From Sinotaia quadrata (lineage: Eukaryota > Mollusca > Gastropoda > Architaenioglossa > Viviparidae): DNA of 64,000 bases. Each line of letters starts with the position of its first letter. Position 1 is the stretch's first letter. The stretch covers positions 95,106,135 to 95,170,134 of the forward strand of contig CM054180.1 of assembly GCA_028829895.1 (NCBI GenBank), read 5' to 3'. Below the pieces are notes generated by a model. That model had not been told where the DNA came from and ran no database searches. It saw nothing but the letters and a program-made list of their open reading frames with translations. Below, piece by piece: positions 13,201 through 25,200 of the stretch. The translations under genes and the position numbers were made by a program.

Positions 13201-16200
13201 TATTGTAACTTTTTCTTATCTTTAGTTTATATAATCTTAAATTCACTAGTGCCGCCAGTATGTCTGTGCACGTGGTGAATTCTTCTTTGTAATTCAAATT
13301 GTTCTTGCATATAATTTTTCGTGTAAAATTGTAAAGCATTCATGCTTCATTTTGAATTAATCCTTTGTGTGAATTCTAATTTTTAATGCTGTAAATATTT
13401 GAGAATTCATACGTTCGTGTAACGTTATATGTAACACACACGTGGACCACAATGTATATTTAAATATAACCATATTTGAATTGTAAACGACACGATAGTC
13501 AAAGATTCTAAATTCAGAACCTTAAACAAAGAAACATGTGCTTGGGTTTTGCGAATATAGACGCAAATAGTTACAGAGCCCAAATCCTTTGTTTCAGCCG
13601 GGTTCTTCTTATGTTACTCCTCTCTACCTTCGTACTTCTTGAGTCGTACACCGACTCGGGTGTCTTCATGACCCATACGTGAACTATGCAGAAGTACCTC
13701 GTGTTAACCACGTGTTAACGATCGTCGCAAGTACATTAGCGATGCAGTAATTGAGTGGACATTGACTGTTATGCTATGCGGTACTGACGATGAGCCAAAG
13801 GATGTGGACCAGTTCTAACCAGTTGAACCCCACATGCGACCAAGAGTGTAGTTAAGTATATCTACTAGGGTCCAGAATCAAGTGACTATTTGGCAACAGA
13901 AAAGCAAATTCTCGTTAAGACTTTTAACAGAGACGGTAAAATGAGAGAACAACGCTGTGTAGAATTAAGACGTCGTGTCGTAATTAATCGTTGCTGTTAA
14001 TTGTTAAACTTATTAAATCTTATTTCATTTTGTTAAGAACCTCTTTTTGTAGTAAATTGTATGCATATAGACCAAATGGGATTGGATGGGGGCTGTCTGA
14101 GCTAAACGAATGACGTAATGAATGCATATGAATCTAAGAGAGTTTTTAACGATTTCCAATCTAGCTAATGTACGCAAATTATCAGTTTCGTAAATCTGTG
14201 ATCTAGACTACAAAGATGCATTTTTAATTTAGTCGAATGATGATTTGAGCAACCAGTCTGTTTAGGTTAAACGAGAGAGAATTAATTTAAATAGTAAATT
14301 AAAGTTCTATAATTTCCTAAGCAGGGTCTTTAAATAAATACTGGAAACGTAACAAGTGGTGCCTCGTCCGCGGATTGATATGTATTAAATTGTAACATTT
14401 TTATATACATAGGGCGTATCATATCTTTAGGAAACGAACATCTGAGCACTTGTTACGTTTCCAGTATTTATTTAAAGACCCTGCTTAGGAAATTATAGAA
14501 CTTTAATTTACTATTTAAATTAATTCTCTCTCGTTTAACCTAAACAGACTGGTTGCTCAAATCATCATTCGACTAAATTAAAAATGCATCTTTGTAGTCT
14601 AGATCACAGATTTACGAAACTGATAATTTGCGTACATTAGCTAGATTGGAAATCGTTAAAAACTCTCTTAGATTCATATGCATTCATTACGTCATTCGTT
14701 TAGCTCAGACAGCCCCCATCCAATCCCATTTGGTCTATATGCATACAATTTACTACAAAAAGAGGTTCTTAACAAAATGAAATAAGATTTAATAAGTTTA
14801 ACAATTAACAGCAACGATTAATTACGACACGACGTCTTAATTCTACACAGCGTTGTTCTCTCATTTTACCGTCTCTGTTAAAAGTCTTAACGAGAATTTG
14901 CTTTTCTGTTGCCAAATAGTCACTTGATTCTGGACCCTAGTAGATATACTTAACTACACTCTTGGTCGCATGTGGGGTTCAACTGGTTAGAACTGGTCCA
15001 CATCCTTTGGCTCATCGTCAGTACCGCATAGCATAACAGTCAATGTCCACTCAATTACTGCATCGCTAATGTACTTGCGACGATCGTTAACACGTGGTTA
15101 ACACGAGGTACTTCTGCATAGTTCACGTATGGGTCATGAAGACACCCGAGTCGGTGTACGACTCAAGAAGTACGAAGGTAGAGAGGAGTAACATAAGAAG
15201 AACCCGGCTGAAACAAAGGATTTGGGCTCTGTAACTATTTGCGTCTATATTCGCAAAACCCAAGCACATGTTTCTTTGTTTAAGGTTCTGAATTTAGAAT
15301 CTTTGACTATCGTGTCGTTTACAATTCAAATATGGTTATATTTAAATATACATTGTGGTCCACGTGTGTGTTACATATAACGTTACACGAACGTATGAAT
15401 TCTCAAATATTTACAGCATTAAAAATTAGAATTCACACAAAGGATTAATTCAAAATGAAGCATGAATGCTTTACAATTTTACACGAAAAATTATATGCAA
15501 GAACAATTTGAATTACAAAGAAGAATTCACCACGTGCACAGACATACTGGCGGCACTAGTGAATTTAAGATTATATAAACTAAAGATAAGAAAAAGTTAC
15601 AATAATTTATATACAATAACTTTTAGATTTGTCCCTTTACATCGAAACACGTGCTTTGGCTAAATTAGCGCTAAGCTGCACAAAATACATACATCAATTC
15701 AATTACAAAATACAATCAATAAATGCAATAGATACTGTAAGAAGTAGACGTGTTATTGTTACCTCTTCAAAGTAGATTTTACTGCTCTAGCGCGGGTTCA
15801 TCTTCGACTCTCTTACGACTCTGGTATGGCGGCGGGACGGAGCTATGTTAAAGCTGCCTGGTGTGTCTGCCGGTCTGGAAGTGAGTGAGTGTTTTTGCGC
15901 CTTATGATCGTATTTTATGAAACTGCATTGAACGCATCACGTGACCGTTCACGTGGTATGTTGTTGATCTCGAAGGTGCTGGACACTGGCCTAAAGTTAT
16001 GCAACAATCCGACCTTGCTAGAAAGCTTCTCTCGATACTGATGTATCACGGGTGAATTTCAACAAAGGTCCGTTCAAAAATTTAATTTTGAAACGAGCAA
16101 TTGGGTCACGAGGTCATGACACAGAATTTGTCACACATCGTCACACCCCCTTGCTTTTGAGGCGTTTATCTTACCAAAAGATAAATGCCTCCTACAAATT

Positions 16201-19200
16201 ATGTGTTATAAAATGTAGAAGTGCAAAATGAAGAAAAAATTTACAATTAAAAAATTTCAACATAACCAGAAATAATGTAACGCGACGGAAAAATCAACTC
16301 TAGATTAACGGCACTCTCATACAATATTTCTCACTTCAAGAAATCAAAGAAAAATGATTTAAGAAGAACGTTCAGTCTAATTGAATAGACATCCATCCAA
16401 TGGAATAACATGTTCTGAAAATTTCACTATCTGTCCCAATAATCAATAGTTCACACACAACCTAGTTCGATCTAATCAGATTATTCAGAATAGAAATCCA
16501 ACATCAACCAATTCCACTGAATACGTATCCAACAATAGTGTGATCAAAAAAAATGACTTCCAATGAACAACACTATCAATATGCAGGCTATGAAAAGTTC
16601 CAGATATTGATTTCCTGTATCAACCAAATATCAGAGTTTATGAATTACCAACTCAATGAACCATCTATCAGTCTACCTGTCATATTCAGAGTTACAACAC
16701 TAACACAACTCAATCAGTGTTATAGCTTGTCCCAAGTTTTTATGAAATGTCCAACATATTTACAATAACAACCACCAACTACGGTACAACAAGAAAATAA
16801 TGAAATTCAAAGAAGGTATCAAATCATTATTTCTACTGTTGCGCTATCTTCGTAGTTCTATCCCAACCCCAATACACGTCATCGTCCATGTGTGTCAACA
16901 TGTCTACGGCATGACAACTGTATTCTTTCTTTCTTACTCTGTTCGTCAGAATGTCACTGTGAGGTGCAATATATTGCATGTCAAGTTTAGACTTTTCATT
17001 TCTTGTCCGGTAAGTACGTCCTTGAAGTGTTTTATCTCTTTCAAAACTCCCCAAAGTACTTGTCAAGTTTAAAATGTTTTTGGTAGTGTCAGTTTCTGTA
17101 TGACTGGTCTCTACCCCATCTAACAGTTTCAAACTTCTCGATACGTTTCGTATCATGTCAGTGTCACTGTGGCATTGATTATGCGAAGTCTGAATTTCAA
17201 ATCTATCGCTCTTAGCCTTGTCACTGAACTCACGCAAATGGAAATTTGCTCTCTTGGTGTTTCGCGCATCTGTAGTTACGTCATTGTGTATACATTGAAC
17301 GTTTCTAGTTCGCATGCACTCAACGTCTTTCGTCGGAATGGCGTCAGATCTACTATGGGTCCATTTCGCATCTAGTCTAACGTCATAGGTTTGCAAATGT
17401 GCTCTGTCGCGGTTACCAGTCTCTCTGAAGTACCTGAATTGCAACATTAGCTTCTCCCCTAAATCTGGAGGTTCCGTTCTCCTGATCTTATCATAGACTG
17501 AAGTGAAATACCTCATCCCACTAGTTGTTTTCTGTTTTAACCCATTCACAACTAGGTGTTCGACTGTTATGTCTGTCAATTTGTCTCTCTCCTTGACAAC
17601 ATAAGTCCGTGTCTCTTTTGTGACTCTAGTCACTGTGTGGTCAGACTCACTCGCTAGCAAGTCGGACTCCTGTGGTTGTATGAACAAGGGTTCTGTTTTA
17701 AACTCTCCAAGAGTTATCGATTGTCTCCCCTGGACCATACCGTTTATTGAACTAACATAATCTGTCTCCACCGACTTAGTTAATTCAATGTGTCTCCTCA
17801 TCAGGTCGTCAGAATCTATGATAGAAATTCTGTCAGTTTCAGTCACCAACTGGCAGTGAATGTTACCTGTCTCTAATACACTGAATAACATCACCATGTC
17901 TACTCCCTGTGTGTTGTAGGCTACACTCCCTCTGTTTCCTCTATCATAATTCTCTGCATCTGATGTCAGTAACAGCCCTGATGCCCCACCTACTCTGGTT
18001 ATCAGTCCGTCACTCCGGTTTTCATTGTCTATCGATCTAGTTCTGTCACTCATTTGTACTGTGTCTTTGATCAACCAAGGATTACACTCCGTACTAATCA
18101 GTAGTGAACCAAAGAACATATCAGTTAATGAAACCCCCTCCTCCTTACTTCCACTTGTCTCAGTTTTTGGTACGTACTCATGACATTCCTTTATCTCAAC
18201 AGGTGAGTCAATAAAGGTAGTCCATGTACCGTGGCTTCTGTCTACGTCACTAAGTCCGTTAAGTGATTTATCTGCAGACAGTTCTGCCATGTCTCTGACA
18301 ACTGCGTGTATACACTTCAGTACACATGCATTGTTATCATCGACCTTCCCTGTACAGTTTTCGACTATATCTTCTTCCATGTCACGTTTGGAAAAGAACT
18401 CTGTCTCAGCTCTGACAACTGTCATGTCATCCGAAGTAAATGAACTTATCATAGGCACATTGTCTTCGTCTGTAATGCTACCTATACTGTCATCTGGATC
18501 AAATACTTCTGTTTCCCTGGCTATCAATGTGTTAGCACTCGAAACCTCGCATAACGCAATAATCTTGTGTTCCAAAATTACGTCATGACTCACGTCAATC
18601 ATCGGAGATCGAGATCTACCGACGTCAGTCTCAGTCTTCGTAGCGAGCACATTCTCATGACTCCCTCTTAAACTAACAGTTCGGTCAGTAGACTCAGTCG
18701 ATGCGTCACTGCCCTTCGACGATACACAACTGATAGAATCGGTTTCTATCTTCTCATGCATATTTGTCCTGTCAGAAAAATCAGTCACTGTGTTGCTAGA
18801 AGTTTCATCACACCTTAACGGTACACAACCGATAGAATCTGTCTCTATCTTATCATGCGCATTCAGTCCGTCAAACAAGGTGTCACACGTACACGGTGGT
18901 GTATGTGTTTGTCCAAATTCTACACGTGTTATTAAGTCCTTAACAACAGTGTCTTTTCTTGTCTCTGTTTCAAGATCAAGCTTTGGTGGTACGCCAACTG
19001 TTTCTGTAAACTGGTTAGCATGTTGAACTGTAATGGTTTTGTCAAAACATTTGTTTTCGTCTATTTTGTCTGCTGTGCTTGGTAGTGCGACTAATTTCTG
19101 TGTGTCAGTCTCCACGCTCGCGGCGTTTGACCTCGGCAAGTCAAAGTTCACGGCCTGACCTTCCTGTCGTAATTTGTCAACAGTACCCTCACCTTTCCCA

Positions 19201-22200
19201 ACAATTTTAGACTCTGTTTTGATTTCTGTCCACAACCATTCTAATTCTAGACTTTCTTTCCTTTCTATAAGCCTTAGCCTCTCTTTCTTCAACTTTCTAA
19301 TTTCGAACGTTAGATCTCGTATTTCAGCCTTCCCTTCCCCTTTGAATTGGAAATCTTTATCACACAACTGTTTTGCTCGTGAGCTTATTGAAGATCTAAT
19401 TTCTTCCCTGTGTTCTATTTCCTTTTCATTGAGTGCTAGCAAGACGAAAATACGTAGCTGTTCACCTCTATATTCTAGTGATATGCCTATCTTCTGTTCG
19501 CGTTTTAGAATCTCCATGAGCTGTAAGCTCCCCATCCGTTCATCGACCCTTAGATCTATCAAAGTCGTAAGGTGATCATCTTCTATCTCTATCCGTTCCA
19601 TCGCTAACGCGCCATCGAGTTTTATTCGTTCTAACTCTTTCGCGTGTTCCTCTCTCCTCTTTTCGCGTTCCTCTTCCCAGTCTAGTTCAGTTCTAACGAA
19701 GTTCATTAACTCGTCTTCCGTTCGGTATCCGATCAATGAACCTATCTCTCTCAGACTCGCAATAGTCTGTTCGAGATCCGAAATGTCCATCTTATTTATT
19801 TAGCGCGTCTGGCTACAATAAATATCTCTCGTGATTGTGTATCTAACCGTAGGCGATAAAACTCCGCTTTTATCCCACAATAACTTTTAGGCTACGACCT
19901 TACAAAAATTATTGAATTTATTCAGAACACCTTCCGAAATAAATTACGCGTTGGTTACACGTTCACCTGCTTGGCTACAATCTGTTGTCTCCAAGGCTTT
20001 CGTAATGTCACGGCTCCGACCATACAACATTACACATTATACTTAGCACCCTAAATATAATAGTCCGAAGTCTGTTACTACCGGTAACTCTCCTAGCTGG
20101 CGGTATAACACGTCGACTTCTCACAATGAAATATCCAGTAACACAATACTAAATAAATCATCAATAGCTAACATGACATATTTAACTACGCTTAAATATA
20201 TCAACATTAACTAACATGCACGCTACTCTGCAAAAGAATACATGCACATGTCACAACAAAAGCAAGATAAATATTTCAACAATCCTGAATCAATAGAATA
20301 TTGGCAATTCTCAGTTCGTTCGTTCGTTTCTAGGTTTATGATACGCCCTATGTATAAAAAATGTTACAATTTGATACATATCAATCCGCGGACGAGGCAC
20401 CACTTGTTACGTTTCCAGTATTAATTTAAATAGTAAATTAAAGTTCTATAATTTCCTAAGCAGGGTCTTTAAATAAATACTGGAAACGTAACAAAGAGTA
20501 GAGATAGTCTTGAACCTAAGCACTAAGAGGCAAAATTTAAAGCATAGATCTTTTTCTTGCGTAAATGATTTTTGTTGTTGATATATCGGCGGCATTGCAT
20601 CAATGCGATCTAGGTGTAGTCTATCCGATCTCCAGTGACGTCAGATACATTGTATTACCACTTGGCTTAGAACAAAATTGGTACTGACGCACCGTCGGCC
20701 ATTCTTGTATGGTAGATTACTATTGGTTATCTGCCTGTCTAGTGGTCGCGCTGATTTCTTTGCGCAGCTTCCGGCACACTACGTTAAATGAATGTACATG
20801 TACAGTTTCTTTTCAAAACAAAACGGGGTGTTATTCGGTGATTGTGGTTCAACAGGAAGTTGTCGCTGAGGTCGTTATGTTATGGCAGGTTAAAACATGT
20901 ACATTGTTTACTATAGTCTGATTGACTGTTATGTTATGGCAGGTTAAAACATGTACATTGTTTACTATAGTCTGATTGACTGTTATGTTGGGTGATGGGA
21001 CAGAGAGCATTATAAGTGTACACTTGATGAAAGTGAATCACATTCATGACTACATGGGTGTGTGTGTGTGTGTGTGTGTGTAATTCATGGGTTGGCAGTT
21101 AATTATCGTTCAAAGGATGCCGGTTCGAGCTCAGCGCTTGGTGGGGCCAAAAACTGCCGGTGACTTGGTTTACCACACCCTACTTTAGGGAGGTGGGTTT
21201 AAGTGTCTAACTCTAATTAGTCGGTAAATCTAATGTGTGTGTCTCTCAATGATATTGTTCAGATTTTTCTTTAGATGTTTGTTGGTAATGAAATAAATTT
21301 CCTTAGTTATTAAATAGTACTTTATTACTAATGGGTTACTACGACTGACATTCGTATAGTATTGAAATCCGCCACAATCTGCATAATTTGTAAGCAAGCT
21401 AGTAGTTAAATTATTGATTCACTTTTCAGCACATTAATACGGATAGTGGGTGCGTTCAGGTTTACGTAGGCCCGTATTGATTGAATGATTATCGTTATTT
21501 TGTTCTATGTCTGTTCTCGCTCAATCCTCTTATCCATGGTTTCCCCACTCTTTTTCTGCATTTATGACACGCACTGCTTAAGATACTAAATTCTCAAAAC
21601 TGGGAGGCCCTCTACGGGTTACATTTGTTTACACCTTGGCCAGGTGACGCGAAGGACGGGCAAGGAAAGAATGTGAGTGTTGGAGGTGTGACAGCGAAGC
21701 AGATAGCGTACAACACACCGACACGAAAGATCGAGGACACACTTCGAACACACCACTTTTGTTGTTGTCAGTACCACCATGACCGCTACACTTGATCGTT
21801 ACGTGGATTTCGTCTGATAAGGACTGAAGCTGCAACTGTGTGCACCGCTTGTTCTGTGACAACAGTGATGTGTGTAACAGAAATATGAGGATATATGTGA
21901 GATGTCAGTAATGTAGCGCTGTAACAGTGACTGTCAATCGCGAGCTTATTCTAAGGACGGGGGATTTCAAAGACATCTAATAGTGCGTGCTACAGGAGGG
22001 ATTTCAGTTCAGTTAACGAGAGTTTATGGCATATTTGTCACTTGTTTAGGGGTTGAAGGTCAGCCCACCAGTGACTTGCGCCTGAGTGAAGTTCTGACGT
22101 GCTTATTCAGTGTCTTCTTTTCGACTTCTTCGGCTGGTAAACTGTTGTATGATTGCCTCCTAAAATAACTTACCGTGTCACGCTACGTCACTGCACTGTT

Positions 22201-25200
22201 ATATGTTCGTGGATAGTATTAACTGTAATGCAAACAAGTCCTAAAGTGTTTGTTACTTGTCCTAGTTTATATGAAGTACGTCACATGTTTAGTCAGTTTT
22301 GTCTGATCATTTGTATAAAGTCGTTTAGAAGTAGGCCTACCCCATTTGAACAGGTATATTAATAATTGCCAGACAGGCTTTACATGACACCAAATCGACC
22401 GATTTAAAACAAAATGAAATCACGGACATGCATTTACTTTTAGATTAATAGACAGCGTGCGTATTTAAAATATAGTTTGCACTGTTTCAGTGACCGGCGT
22501 TTTATTTACCGGATCTTAAATCGAAGTAATAGATAGGTATGTTATTAGATTGCTTAGTAGTCTACTAGCCTCGCTGTACCGGATCTTACCTTGAAGAAAA
22601 TGATAAGTATGTAATACATATTTCTTAGTAGTCTATAGTACAGCGTGGTTCGATTGCAGTCCCGGGGGGGGGGGGGGAAATGTTTTGTGACCAACGCTCA
22701 TGCAAAAAAAAATATTTCTTTCATTATATTGAATGGCCTTAAAAGTTTTGGTTTATGTGGCCCTCGGGGTTGAATACGTTGGACGTTCCTTGTCTAGTTG
22801 ACTCATTGTTTTGGATCTTACCTTGAAGTAATACATAGGTGTATAACATAAAATGCTAGTAGCCTACTAGTCTTACAGTTTGGAACTAAGTTAGAATGGG
22901 TGCTTTGTATACACTCGTGTTCTTAGCGGACAAATGTTACTAGAGGACTCAAGTTAGAAACAAGTTCGATAGATTATGACGGGTGTCACATTATGTCATC
23001 TGGTTGAGAAATGAACGCTTGAATTGATGAATTTCTTTATTCGTTGTTGTTTTATTTTAGTCGCCATTGTTTGTGTTATTACACTTCCAATTCTTATCCG
23101 AAACTCGTGATGTGTTTTCAACTCTTTTAGATCTGAAAGATCAAAAATAAAATTCAAATGCGGCACAAATCCAGAATTATTAGGTTACTGGGTGTTCATC
23201 ATATTGAATAAGAATTATTAGGTTAGTCGAGTGTTCATCATATTGAACAGGAATTATTGGGTTAGCCGAGTGTTCATCATATTGAACAGGAATTATTGGG
23301 TTAGCCGAGTGTTCATCATAAAGTCATCTTAAAGCACTTACTTCAACTCAAGACACTTTCAAATATACCACCATAGGGAGTGCCCAAGGACAGGTTACTC
23401 TGAAAATTTAACAATTTATATAACAATTAAATTTTAAAATAGGGATAGGCAAATTTACTCCACCACAAAGTTCAAACAGGGTTCACATTTGAAATCACTA
23501 GGGCTACCATCCACTCATCCAACTGAAAGGTAGTTGCAATTAAAATCGTTTTGTGAGAAGCCATTTTCTTTCTTCTTCGAGAAGCAGTTCTGATACAGAA
23601 TCATTCAAGAACCATTTCAAGTACAGTCTGTGTTTTTTTTGAGGAAAGGGAAAGTTTGATTTTGAAATGTTAAATTTTAAAAAAGTTTTCATATAAGATT
23701 ATATTTTATAATTTGTGGCTGTTCAGGTGAACCTGTAATAATTATAGTGATAAGAATAACTTTAATATTAATAATTATTATTATCTTGATACAGGATCTA
23801 TTTTTTAAAAAAACAACACATACTAATGATTTGAACAGCAACATATGATAAGCAGTGTATGCGTTTTCTTACGAAGTTACTGGTACAAGCAAATGATAGG
23901 TAGTGTATAATAGCAGGACTTCAGCATGTTACTGTTTGAATGTAACTATAACAAACTGTCACTAGATGGACTTCAACATGTTACTGTTTGAATGTAACTA
24001 TAACAAACTGTCACTAGATGGACTTCAACATGTTACTGTTTGAATGTAACTATAACAAACTGTCACTAGATGGACTTCAACGTGTTACTGTTTGAATGTA
24101 ACTATAACAAACTATCAGTAGTTGGCTCTTTTGTAATCTGCTGCTGGACACTGACCAGTAGCGCCAGGCCAGCTTGTGTTTAGAGTTTGTAAGGTAAGTC
24201 AGTAGAACTACATGAATTTAGGGTTTGTAAGGAAAATCAATAGAACTACATGTTTTAGGGTTTGTAAGGAAAGTCAGTAGAACTACATGTGTTTAGAGTT
24301 TGTAAGGAAAGTCAGTAGATTTACAATAATCACTTAACAGAAGGAATGAGACCAGTTATTCACTGCAACTGTAGTCCGCGTTCATATCAAGTGAGCAGAC
24401 TTTATCTCTGTTATCTATCTTGATAATTTGTGTTCCTTCCTTGTCCAGGTAGACAGGTAGTGTTGGTTCTTCAGATCTGTCAGGAATAGATGTCTGCGTC
24501 ATTAATCTTGTAAAATAGTAGTTCACAGGATCTATCCATTTATCGTCTGTCAGGGTTAAAGGAATCTGCAACACTTACAGAATTGATGAGGTGACCAAAT
24601 GTAACGACAACCTCACCATCAATGTACATGTGTAAGCACGCTATGTATTGCGGCGATAATATCTTGACACTGACAGGTTTGAAAGAGGTTGTATTATGCA
24701 CGACATTTGTGTTCTTTTGTCAATAGATGATGACTGCGATGTTATCAGCAAAACTTGGCCTGAAGGCATTGGATTGAAAGTGTATGCCGTTTTATGGTCT
24801 GTGTTTGCATAAACTTTAAGTTGTGCTTCTTAGGCTTCAGTTCATTGCTGTATATTGTTTCTAGAGAATCTGTGTCGTTATCTATGACTGCTTATATTTA
24901 GAAATATATAATACAGTATAGTCTGTATATTCTATAAATTTTGAGTTAAAATCTACATATGACAGAATCTGTACTGTATGTATCATTTCAGTTGACCACT
25001 CCTCAAAGCCCATAGCTGTTCTTTAGTATAATTAACATCCCGTTCAGATTAAAGCCCAAACTCTTGTACTTGTTTAGTATAATTAACATCTCGTTCAGAT
25101 TAAAGTCCAAACTCTTGTACTTGTTTAGTATAATTAACATCTCGTTCAGATTAAAGTCCAAACTTGTACTTGTCTAGTATAATTAACATCTCGTTCAGAT

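Larger units (their letters stand above)
12659..16146. repeat. 3.5-kb palindrome formed by two inverted LTRs
   Basis: Arms 12659-14358 and 14447-16146 are each 1,700 nt, around an 88-nt centre. Every segment I compared is an exact reverse complement, and no indel shifts the axis: paired positions always sum to 28805, and the 65-codon open frames at 13142-13339 and 15466-15663 are identical in translation. Those open frames are not genes. Confidence 0.93.
12655..20498. mobile_element. Rearranged, gag-only LTR retrotransposon insertion with target-site duplication
   Basis: A single 7,834-bp insertion (12660-20493) is flanked by AAGAG on both sides (12655-12659 and 20494-20498). It starts with a normal LTR start, TGTGACG, and ends with the normal LTR end, CGTAACA. 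Order inside, on the plus strand: full LTR (+), primer binding site (+), partial leader (+), then inverted: LTR (-), polypurine tract, 3' hairpin, gag-like ORF (-), leader (-), primer binding site (-), 16 bases of LTR end (-), and last the terminal 73 bases of the LTR (+). The inverted copy is a complete internal region without recognisable protease, reverse transcriptase, RNase H or integrase. The polypurine tract, primer site and TG...CA ends fit a Gypsy/BEL-type LTR element; the superfamily cannot be fixed without pol. Confidence 0.9.

Noticed and set aside
13142..15663. Identical 65-codon open frames at 13142-13339 (-) and 15466-15663 (+)
   Set aside because: Mirror copies of LTR sequence within the palindrome; short, with no motif.
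17169..19575. Several plus-strand open frames (60-133 codons) opposite the gag-like ORF
   Set aside because: Antisense shadows of the 985-codon minus-strand ORF; no independent evidence.
14451..20410. Simple nested insertion of a second retroelement in minus orientation
   Set aside because: No 5-bp duplication flanks this unit, its 5' LTR is absent except for 16 bases, and the LTR end at 14451 keeps unprocessed bases. A pre-integration rearrangement fits better.
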